A DNA stretch of 5,437 nucleotides, taken from the NCBI GenBank assembly GCA_024695565.1, contig JAILHX010000064.1, positions 1 to 5,437 of the forward strand. Direction: 5' to 3'. Origin of the DNA: Saccharofermentans sp. GTDB lineage: Bacteria > Bacillota_A > Clostridia > Saccharofermentanales > Saccharofermentanaceae. A model generated the notes under the pieces. The model was not told the origin of the DNA, did no database searches, and worked only from the letters and a program-made list of their open reading frames with translations. A program made the translations under genes and the position numbers. Below, one piece after another: positions 1-4,684 of this stretch. How positions within the stretch are numbered: the stretch's first letter is position 1; each line of letters begins with the position of its first letter.

Positions 1-116
1 TATTTGTGCAGGTCAATGGCCCACGAACTGAGCACGATTATCAGTGCTGTAATCGTGTACAGGATGAAGTCGATCAGGATAGGTCTGTTTTTCTTCAATA
101 GCCCGCTTTTGCCCAT
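1..116 (-). CDS. 5' fragment of a membrane protein (runs off left edge)
   Basis: Only the first 38 codons are inside the window. The start is well supported: on the minus strand a strong GGAGGT site (121-126) lies 4 bases before the ATG (114-116). The visible residues begin MGKSGLLKKNRP, followed by a hydrophobic stretch of about 20 residues (about 13-33, rich in I, L, T and V). This suits a positively charged cytoplasmic N-terminus and a first membrane segment or signal anchor. It starts 11 bases after the stop of the 212-residue membrane protein gene, and its ribosome binding site lies just after that stop, so the two are probably one operon. The family cannot be told from this fragment. 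Confidence 0.8.
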   Translation of the reverse strand, partial: MGKSGLLKKNRPILIDFILYTITALIIVLSSWAIDLHK

Positions 117-127
117 ATAGACCTCCG

Positions 128-766
128 TCAATATATGACTGCTGACACGCCTTCGAAAAAGATCCCGTACAAAGCGCCTGCGATCAGCAGTATGTCGTAT
201 GCCCTGTCAAATCCTTTTTTGCGGAAGATCAGAAGGAGGACCAGCACCACTCCTTCAACGCCGATCAGGATCAATATGTTTCTCGCAACACCCTTGAAAT
301 CCGCTATCTCACTGCTGCTGACCAGCTGGCTCTCGAGCTGTTCCGGCGTCAGGCTCTTAACATACTCTATGTATTCGTCGTATGTTAACTGCTTTGTGCC
401 GTTGAAGTAAGCGGCATCGTCATCAGCAAAGCGGAGATTGCTGACAGGAAAATCGTCTATGGTCTGGCTGCCGTAGAAGACCGTGCAGACGCCGTCGTGA
501 GGATCGACCGCATAGACTTCAGTCTCGCCGCCGTAGAGCAGCATGATCTTCGGGTCGGAAAAATCCAACGATGAGACGTATTCGAAGTTTTCCACGCTGT
601 CGAACCAGGCATCCTGGTCCATGGCAAGTATCGTCGTCGCCTTGTAACGGAAGAAGTATTCCCCTTCGAGATACTTGTTATACGAAGCGTGCATGGTGTA
701 GAAGTAGTCTGATACCGAGAAGACCAGACTGATGATTATGAACGCGAAAGCTGCTTTTCTCCACAT
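128..766 (-). CDS. Hypothetical membrane protein, three predicted membrane segments, 212 aa
   Basis: I do not recognise the family. An AAGGAG site (775-780) lies 8 bases before the ATG, and the stop is TGA. The N-terminus (about residues 5-23) is a hydrophobic anchor or uncleaved signal sequence. A polar, acidic region of about 135 residues follows (about 24-160), rich in Tyr, Asp and Phe and probably outside the membrane. Two further hydrophobic segments lie at about 162-181 and 189-211, joined by a short basic loop (FRKKGFDR), which by the positive-inside rule would face the cytoplasm. No catalytic motif is seen. A possible weak promoter and an inverted repeat lie upstream, so it may begin a new transcription unit that includes the next membrane protein gene at the left edge. 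Gene confidence is high; function is unknown. Confidence 0.85.
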   Translation of the reverse strand: MWRKAAFAFIIISLVFSVSDYFYTMHASYNKYLEGEYFFRYKATTILAMDQDAWFDSVENFEYVSSLDFSDPKIMLLYGGETEVYAVDPHDGVCTVFYGSQTIDDFPVSNLRFADDDAAYFNGTKQLTYDEYIEYVKSLTPEQLESQLVSSSEIADFKGVARNILILIGVEGVVLVLLLIFRKKGFDRAYDILLIAGALYGIFFEGVSAVIY

Positions 767-791
767 ATACTTATCTCCTTAATCCAAGGAA

Positions 792-820
792 ATAATAGCA
801 CGAAATGTATCAAAAATTAA
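792..820 (-). promoter_or_regulatory. Possible sigma-A type promoter for the 212-aa membrane protein gene
   Basis: On the minus strand TATTAT (792-797) matches five of six bases of the -10 consensus. The hexamer 17 bases upstream, TTAATT (815-820), matches the -35 consensus at only three positions. The start of transcription would be about 20 bases before the start codon. The region is AT-rich, so such matches arise easily by chance. Confidence 0.3.
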
Positions 821-836
821 TTAGGAATTCACCTAA
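821..836. repeat. Inverted repeat TTAGG-N6-CCTAA, possible operator
   Basis: TTAGG (821-825) and CCTAA (832-836) form a perfect 5-base inverted repeat around AATTCA. On the minus strand the element lies just upstream of the proposed -35 hexamer, a usual place for a regulator site. A further TTAGGT on the minus strand (854-859, read there as ACCTAA on the plus strand) repeats one half about 24 bases away. Read as RNA it could also be a weak hairpin ahead of an AU-rich stretch, but the stem is too short for a convincing terminator. No regulator is identified. Confidence 0.3.
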
Positions 837-887
837 ACTCAATTATGCGGTCTACCTAACTGTCAGTCAAAAACATCGTCTGAACCT

Positions 888-1142
888 CTAGTCGAATTTT
901 CCTTTCATTACCTTTGCGACCAGCGTATTTATGAATATTGAGATATAGCGCTCTACGATCCACGCGAAAACAACCAGCAAACCGACTGATACCAGAATCG
1001 TCACCAGAAGCGGAACACCGACCAGGAAAAGGATCACACCCGATGCTATGGTCAGCAGGACTACTACTGAATAATTCAGGATGGAACAGACCGTTCCATA
1101 TCTATCCATCCTCGGGGCTTTCTTGTCTTGGTGTTCTGTCAT
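888..1142 (-). CDS. Small two-segment membrane protein, 84 aa, or the 3' part of a broken gene
   Basis: The predicted product starts with a charged stretch (residues 1-15), then has two hydrophobic segments at about 21-41 and 43-63, and ends in a basic amphipathic tail (KVMKGKFD). This resembles small inner membrane helical hairpin proteins, but I do not recognise the family. The start is doubtful. There is no Shine-Dalgarno site before the ATG at 1140-1142; the place where it should be holds the GGGGTC-T-GACCCC palindrome. An alternative Met at residue 12 has a GAGG directly against it with no spacing. The reading frame stays open upstream for 12 more codons to a TAA, which is the stop codon of the 30-codon ORF in the same frame. 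It may therefore be the end of a gene that originally began at 1271. The hydrophobic pattern supports real coding; the start is uncertain. Confidence 0.6.
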   Translation of the reverse strand: MTEHQDKKAPRMDRYGTVCSILNYSVVVLLTIASGVILFLVGVPLLVTILVSVGLLVVFAWIVERYISIFINTLVAKVMKGKFD

Positions 1143-1149
1143 GGTCTTT

Positions 1150-1162
1150 GGGGTCTGACCCC
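1150..1162. repeat. GGGGTC-T-GACCCC palindrome (REP-like), copy 1
   Basis: A perfect inverted repeat with 6-base arms around one central base. A close relative (GGGGACAGACCCC, one mismatch to the minus strand form GGGGTCAGACCCC) lies at 3662-3674. GC-rich palindromes of this kind are scattered through many bacterial genomes and, from general knowledge, some are associated with REP-associated Y1 tyrosine transposases; no such transposase is in this window. This copy lies 7 bases before the start codon of the 84-residue ORF and inside the in-frame stretch that joins it to the 30-codon ORF. Confidence 0.6.
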
Positions 1163-1178
1163 CTTTTCGCTTCAGTGT

Positions 1179-1271
1179 TTATCCCGTTGCTTGTTTGCGC
1201 TGTTCGTAAAACTTATAAACGCCCTTGGCAATCTCTTCTACAAAATAAATCCCGTGTTCCGTCTCCGCCAT
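1179..1271 (-). CDS. Small ORF of 30 codons downstream of the SUKH gene
   Basis: A short ORF with ATG at 1269-1271 and TAA at 1179-1181. An AGGA site (1279-1282) lies 7 bases before the start, a good arrangement, and the ORF begins 14 bases after the SUKH stop codon, as expected for the next gene of an operon. The product starts MAETEHGIYFVEEIAKG and has a helical, amphipathic look with a basic end (FYEQRKQATG); it has no membrane segment. It is in the same frame as the 84-residue ORF, with one stop codon and 12 open codons between them. It may be an independent small protein, or the N-terminus of a single membrane protein interrupted by a nonsense mutation. I do not recognise the sequence. 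Confidence 0.5.
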   Translation of the reverse strand: MAETEHGIYFVEEIAKGVYKFYEQRKQATG

Positions 1272-1285
1272 ATTTATATCCTGTC

Positions 1286-1657
1286 TTACTTCTTATAGAA
1301 TTCTTCGAGAGATTCCGCTACCTGCTCGCTCTCATTATCTATCGGATCAAACTGATAGATTTTCCCATCAAGAATATAATACGGATTCCCGGCGCCATCA
1401 TCAGAGAAAACCGTTCCCTCTATCCCATATTCATCTTTATAGTATGCCGTCATCTTTTGAATCATCTCGTAAGAATATATGATCCAGCCGATAGTGATCC
1501 TCTCACCGGTCTTCGGGAGCACCATGCTCTCTTGAATTCCATCGGATTTTTTTAGTATCTCCTTCAGCACATCAGGCAGCCCGGACAAATCAGAACCGCA
1601 GGGGTCCAGAAGAACAATATTGTCACCGTAGAAAGATCTTATAAGTTCCAGGATCAT
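1286..1657 (-). CDS. SMI1/KNR4 (SUKH) family protein, 123 aa
   Basis: The sequence has the typical layout of the SMI1/KNR4 fold. Near the N-terminus is a 'LP..LKE.L..SDG' helix (residues 27-40). A later block, FSDDGAGNPYYILDGKIYQF (84-103), matches the family pattern of an acidic-Gly turn, a strand and a 'dGkVy.fd' hairpin. The end is 'VAESLEEFYKK' (113-123), the usual C-terminal 'vAdSFeeFl' helix. Known SUKH proteins are soluble and cytoplasmic; many bacterial members are immunity proteins for polymorphic or contact-dependent toxins, while others have no known partner. At 123 residues it is at the short end for the family but appears whole. It begins 4 bases after the diguanylate cyclase stop codon and has a very strong ribosome binding site, so it is probably the second gene of that operon. 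No toxin gene is visible nearby. Family assignment is by eye; the immunity role is inference. Confidence 0.7.
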   Translation of the reverse strand: MILELIRSFYGDNIVLLDPCGSDLSGLPDVLKEILKKSDGIQESMVLPKTGERITIGWIIYSYEMIQKMTAYYKDEYGIEGTVFSDDGAGNPYYILDGKIYQFDPIDNESEQVAESLEEFYKK

Positions 1658-1659
1658 CA

Positions 1660-1668
1660 GATCACCTC
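1660..1668 (-). promoter_or_regulatory. Strong ribosome binding site of the SUKH gene, overlapping the cyclase stop codon
   Basis: On the minus strand the bases read GAGGTGATC, a nine-base match to the complement of the standard 16S rRNA 3' end. The cyclase stop codon TGA (1662-1664) lies inside this site, and the SUKH ATG follows two bases after it. Ribosomes ending the cyclase are thus placed on the SUKH start, which indicates translational coupling. It also fixes the SUKH start codon. Confidence 0.75.
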
Positions 1669-3437
1669 AACGTCGTAATACCGTCGCTCTTATGTATCTT
1701 TTTCTTCTCTTCGTACATGATCTGGTCCGCGCGCTCGAAAACTTCCTGATACGAACGGTCGTTTTCGCGGTCGAAGACGGCGCATCCGAATGCGATCGAG
1801 ATGCGCTCAAGCACGTCGTCTGACGCTTTCTTCTGGTTCATTAACATCAGCTTCAGGCCGTCAAGCTTCTCGTCGATCCTGGCGTACTCGAGGACGGACG
1901 GAATGACAACGAATTCGTCGCCGCCGATCCTGAAGACCGTGCTCATCGGGAATGCTTTGCAGAGGATCTTTGCGGCCTTCTGCAGAGCTTCGTCGCCTGC
2001 CTTGTGGCCGTGGTTGTCGTTGATCAGCTTAAGGTAGTTGAGGTCGCACATGATGACGGCAAATTCGGCCGTTCCGGACTTGATCTGTGCATCGATGTAT
2101 TCGATCGTATCTTCGTATGCGTGCTTATTCTTGACGTTGGTCAGCGAATCTATGTATGCGAGGTTCCTCATGGCGATGAGGTCGTCTTCCTGCTGTTTTA
2201 TTGCCTTGGCGGCTTTCTCGATCTTACGGTCCTGGAACCTCACGCGCGCTTCGATATCTTCAGCTCTCGCACGGATGTTATCGATAGCGATCCTGAATGC
2301 CCTCGAGAGTTCGCCGACCTCGTTGTCGGTCTCGGGCGGCAGGATAACGTCGTAATCGCCTTCGCTGATCTCGTTGGCAGCGGCAGTGAGGTCTCTAAGC
2401 GGGTTGGTCAGACGCCTTGCCATGATTACTGCGGTGCCGGCGAAAACAACCGCCAGTCCGATCGACAGCAATGACATGAGGATGACGGCTTGGTTTCTCT
2501 CGCTGTAGATGCTCTCGTAATCGTCACAGAGAACGAACTTCATGCCGTTTCTGAGCGTAACAAACGCCATCGCACGGTCACGTCCTTTAAAGTTGTATCT
2601 GATAAGTTCTTCGCCCGTCTCCGGCTGATCCATCAGTTCGGCGTTCTCAACGATCTGGTCTTCTTCGTCACTGTGCAGCTGATACTCTCCAAGATCGTCC
2701 AGATGATAGTGGACGCTTCCGTCTGCTTCCTTGAGGAACATGTAACCTGTTTCCTGATAAGTGAGCGAGTCGACCCAAGTAAGGAGCCTGGTGAAGCTTA
2801 TGTCCAGACCGATGATGGCAACAGGGGTGTCATCGATAAAGACCGGCTCGATGTATGAGATAAGGTAATCTTCCACGCTGTAATCGTAATAGGGCTTTGT
2901 CCACAGGGCTTTACCGTTCCTGATGGGTCCGTAGTACCAGTCGTCGGCTACGGGGTCATTGACGATCTCTTCCTGGGAGAAGGGGATGATCTTGAACTTG
3001 CCGTCATCACCCCTGGTGTAATAGACACCCTCGTCGCGGCTCGTGACACCCGTGACATCGAGAGTGTAATGGATATATGCACCCTGAATGAACTCGTTAT
3101 GCTCGGTCATGAAGTGAATAAGGTCATCTGCGTCACGAACGATCGAATCGCGCAGATCGGCATCTGAAGCAATCGTATCTACATCCGGGATCTTGCTCCG
3201 GGTCCATTTCGAGAGCGAACCTACGGCATCTTCAATTCTTAAGAGTTCGGTATCCAGGTCGTCGCCGCGCTCTTCGCAGAACAGGTTCATCTGCGCAGCC
3301 GCGCCCTTCGTGAGTATACGGCTCGTCAGCAGGACGCTGACTGTCACTAATACCGTGGCCAGCACGAATACTCCGATTATGATCAGCAGCATCAGTCTGG
3401 TGCTGATAGATGAAAAGAAAGCTCTAGATTTCTTCAT
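1662..3437 (-). CDS. Membrane diguanylate cyclase: dCache sensor, HAMP, GGDEF, 591 aa
   Basis: This enzyme should make c-di-GMP from two GTP in response to an extracellular signal. After a basic N-terminus there is a membrane segment (about 14-38), an extracellular region of about 275 residues with dCache features (for example DWYYGPIRNG at 166-175 and VAIIGLDISFTRLL at 206-219), a second membrane segment (about 317-340), a HAMP domain (about 340-392, with the NEVGELSRAF motif at 372-381), a coiled-coil linker (about 393-425) and a C-terminal GGDEF domain (about 426-588). The active-site signature is intact: RIGGDEF at 503-509, with DLNYLKLINDNHGHKAGDEAL spanning 465-485 before it. The position for the RxxD inhibitory site, five residues before GGDEF, reads FPMS, so the usual product-inhibition site is missing. 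There is no EAL or HD-GYP domain. The ATG has no clear Shine-Dalgarno site; the nearest purine run (AAGGA) is more than 20 bases upstream. It is probably the first gene of an operon with the SUKH gene. No dgc name is given, because such proteins are not named reliably by sequence. Confidence 0.93.
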   Translation of the reverse strand: MKKSRAFFSSISTRLMLLIIIGVFVLATVLVTVSVLLTSRILTKGAAAQMNLFCEERGDDLDTELLRIEDAVGSLSKWTRSKIPDVDTIASDADLRDSIVRDADDLIHFMTEHNEFIQGAYIHYTLDVTGVTSRDEGVYYTRGDDGKFKIIPFSQEEIVNDPVADDWYYGPIRNGKALWTKPYYDYSVEDYLISYIEPVFIDDTPVAIIGLDISFTRLLTWVDSLTYQETGYMFLKEADGSVHYHLDDLGEYQLHSDEEDQIVENAELMDQPETGEELIRYNFKGRDRAMAFVTLRNGMKFVLCDDYESIYSERNQAVILMSLLSIGLAVVFAGTAVIMARRLTNPLRDLTAAANEISEGDYDVILPPETDNEVGELSRAFRIAIDNIRARAEDIEARVRFQDRKIEKAAKAIKQQEDDLIAMRNLAYIDSLTNVKNKHAYEDTIEYIDAQIKSGTAEFAVIMCDLNYLKLINDNHGHKAGDEALQKAAKILCKAFPMSTVFRIGGDEFVVIPSVLEYARIDEKLDGLKLMLMNQKKASDDVLERISIAFGCAVFDRENDRSYQEVFERADQIMYEEKKKIHKSDGITTLR

Positions 3438-3475
3438 TATTCTAACCCGGACTAAGATCCTTAATAAAGTAATAG

Positions 3476-3540
3476 ACCGTTACTTTGTTCTTTGAGTTTA
3501 AACCCATAAGTAAAACTCTGAATTAAGAATAAATAACGGT
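3476..3540 (-). promoter_or_regulatory. Nested inverted repeat upstream of the cyclase gene, possible structured leader or operator
   Basis: An outer perfect 7-base inverted repeat, ACCGTTA (3476-3482) with TAACGGT (3534-3540), encloses an inner perfect 6-base repeat, GAGTTT (3494-3499) with AAACTC (3513-3518). On the minus strand transcript the outer stem can be extended by three A-U pairs past one bulged G. The element ends about 40 bases before the cyclase ATG. It does not show the conserved features of c-di-GMP riboswitches known to me. It may be a folded 5' leader, a regulator site, or chance in AT-rich DNA. Confidence 0.35.
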
Positions 3541-3559
3541 TATGTAAACTATATATCAA
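3530..3559 (-). promoter_or_regulatory. Weak candidate promoter for the cyclase operon
   Basis: On the minus strand TTGATA (3554-3559) matches the -35 consensus at five of six positions. An AT-rich TATTTA (3530-3535) at 18 bases matches the -10 at only three. Another possible -35, TTTACA (3543-3548), has no better partner. The site overlaps one arm of the inverted repeat. A promoter in this intergenic region is likely, but its exact place is not settled by the sequence. Confidence 0.22.
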
Positions 3560-3655
3560 AAAATCTTGTTTTGCATCCGGTTTAGATCAGTCGTCCCAGA
3601 TCTTTCCGTTAACTGATGCAGATTTCGTTAGATTCCATTAATGATATTTGCAATA

Positions 3656-3675
3656 GTCCCCGGGGACAGACCCCG
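3656..3675. repeat. GC-rich palindrome GTCCCCGGGGAC / CGGGGACAGACCCCG (REP-like), copy 2
   Basis: Two overlapping palindromes share bases: a perfect 12-base one (GTCCCCGGGGAC, 3656-3667) and a 5-base stem with 5-base loop (CGGGG-ACAGA-CCCCG, 3661-3675). The core GGGGACAGACCCC differs by one base from the minus strand form of the palindrome at 1150-1162. It lies about 45 bases after the lipoprotein stop codon in otherwise AT-rich DNA. The hairpin could slow or end transcription, but no U-run follows it on either strand, so I do not call it an intrinsic terminator. Confidence 0.6.
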
Positions 3676-3691
3676 CTTCTATGCGCAAAAC

Positions 3692-3708
3692 GTTATGCAG
3701 AGTTATGC
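3692..3708. repeat. Short direct repeat GTTATGC, 10-base period
   Basis: GTTATGC occurs at 3692-3698 and again at 3702-3708, one helical turn apart, just after the lipoprotein stop codon. It is short and could be chance; no function is assigned. Confidence 0.25.
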
Positions 3709-3719
3709 CGTCTCGTATA

Positions 3720-4574
3720 TTAAGCGGTCTCGTAAGACTTAAGGTAATAATCTCCTGACTGTCCGACGTTAACGACCGCAGTACCTGTCGTAACAACGCT
3801 CAGTGTGGAATCTGATGCAGCATCTGCAGGTGTCAGACTGTAGTAAGCCCTGACGCCGTCCATATCAAGACCGGAGAAAGTCTCATAGTCGATCTCATAG
3901 ACAGTGAACTTCAGTGTCAGAGTGCCATCGCCGTAATTCTCAACTGAATCAACGATAGCGATCGAAGTGTGCATCTCTCCGTCAGCTGCCTCATAAAAGA
4001 TCTTGCCGTCTTCAAAGTAAGGGCCGGCAAGCTGATCTCCGTATGTTCCCGGAGGAGCAATCAGATCCTCGTAACCGTAATCCATAAGGATGCCGAAGTA
4101 CTTGCCTACAACGCTCTGTGCCTTCTCCCATGTGAACGTCTCATATGTTACATCGCCCTTTGTCTCATAGCTGATGCTGTCGTTTGCATTTATCTTCAGG
4201 TGGATGTGTACAAAGTCCAGAAGCTCTTCAGTTGTCATGTCCTGACTTACCAGAGGATACAGTGTAACTTCAGCAAAGTTAGATACGAAAGTATTCGCAT
4301 ACTTCTGTCCATCAGCATCGAGCTCGATGATCTCAGCTCCGCCGCTGACTGTCTCATCTTCTGATGTTTCAGGCTGAGCCTCTTCTGAAGCACTGGTATC
4401 AGCTGCAGCTTCAGAATCTGAAGCCTCCGAAGAAGTTGCCTCAGATGAAATTGCAGCAGTTGTCTCAGATGCAGCAGATGACGCTGTAGTACCTTCAGTA
4501 CTGCCGCATCCTGCCAAAGCTCCGAGCGCAATGCATGTGCCCAAAGCCAACGCACAAATCTTAATTTTCTTCAT
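3720..4574 (-). CDS. Secreted lipoprotein of unknown function with Ser/Thr/Ala/Glu linker, 284 aa
   Basis: The N-terminus is a clear lipoprotein signal peptide: MKKIKI, a hydrophobic core (about 7-20), and the lipobox LAGC at 20-23, so Cys23 would be lipidated and the protein anchored outside the cell membrane. Residues 24-79 are a low-complexity linker of Ser, Thr, Ala and Glu, usual for Gram-positive lipoproteins that must cross the cell wall. The folded part (about 80-284) is acidic and rich in Tyr, Asp and Gly, and looks mainly beta; I do not recognise it. I chose the ATG at 4572-4574 because AAGGAG lies 9 bases before it and the signal peptide starts there. An in-frame ATG 27 codons upstream (4655) would put a long non-signal extension ahead of it. 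It has its own probable promoter and follows an unknown protein gene by 110 bases. Confidence 0.88.
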   Translation of the reverse strand: MKKIKICALALGTCIALGALAGCGSTEGTTASSAASETTAAISSEATSSEASDSEAAADTSASEEAQPETSEDETVSGGAEIIELDADGQKYANTFVSNFAEVTLYPLVSQDMTTEELLDFVHIHLKINANDSISYETKGDVTYETFTWEKAQSVVGKYFGILMDYGYEDLIAPPGTYGDQLAGPYFEDGKIFYEAADGEMHTSIAIVDSVENYGDGTLTLKFTVYEIDYETFSGLDMDGVRAYYSLTPADAASDSTLSVVTTGTAVVNVGQSGDYYLKSYETA

Positions 4575-4583
4575 AAATAAATT

Positions 4584-4602
4584 CTCCTTGGCATATCGCC
4601 AA
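4584..4602 (-). promoter_or_regulatory. Hairpin touching the lipoprotein ribosome binding site
   Basis: On the minus strand TTGGC-GATAT-GCCAA (4588-4602) forms a 5-base stem with a 5-base loop. The last two stem bases are the first two bases of the AAGGAG site (4584-4589). Folding would partly cover the site and could tune translation. The stem is short, so the effect may be small. Confidence 0.35.
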
Positions 4603-4620
4603 CCAAAATTCAGCCTGCAT

Positions 4621-4629
4621 ATTACATCA
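4621..4629 (-). promoter_or_regulatory. Probable extended -10 promoter for the lipoprotein gene
   Basis: On the minus strand the bases read TGATGTAAT: TGTAAT (4621-4626) matches five of six -10 bases, and the TG one base before it makes an extended -10. The -35 at 17 bases (CTGCTT) is poor, which is tolerated by extended -10 promoters. The transcript would start about 40 bases before the ATG and include the hairpin at the ribosome binding site. Confidence 0.45.
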
Positions 4630-4654
4630 CTCATTCGAAAATAAGCAGGAAACA

Positions 4655-4680
4655 TGATTAATCACCAGATGAAGTACTTC
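4655..4680. repeat. Two adjacent 10-base palindromes in the promoter region
   Basis: TGATTAATCA (4655-4664) and GAAGTACTTC (4671-4680) are both perfect palindromes, with centres 16 bases apart, between the stop codon of the upstream gene and the probable lipoprotein promoter. The first is centred about 45 bases before the predicted transcript start, a usual place for an activator or repressor. Neither has the GC stem and U-run of a terminator. No regulator is identified. Confidence 0.35.
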
Positions 4681-4684
4681 TTCG

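Noticed and set aside
938..1555. Plus strand open frame of 205 codons
   Set aside because: It starts with TTG without a ribosome binding site and runs opposite three better supported minus strand genes; its product has no coherent domain features.
2004..2474. Plus strand open frame of 156 codons
   Set aside because: It lies wholly opposite the HAMP and GGDEF coding part of the cyclase, whose protein motifs are intact; it is a shadow frame.
3438..3600. c-di-GMP riboswitch upstream of the cyclase gene
   Set aside because: I looked for one because of the gene downstream, but the conserved core and tetraloop arrangement of the GEMM class is not seen; only generic inverted repeats are present.
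3656..3675. Rho-independent terminator after the lipoprotein gene
   Set aside because: The GC-rich hairpin has no following U-run on either strand; it is better described as a REP-like palindrome.
4247..4555. Minus strand frame of 102 codons rich in Leu, Arg and Gln
   Set aside because: It is the alternative frame of the low-complexity linker of the lipoprotein; its biased composition comes from the repeated Ser/Ala/Glu codons.
4575..4655. Upstream in-frame ATG (4655) as start of the lipoprotein
   Set aside because: It would place 27 residues before the signal peptide, and the promoter -10 and the AAGGAG site lie downstream of it; the start at 4574 fits the lipobox and spacing.
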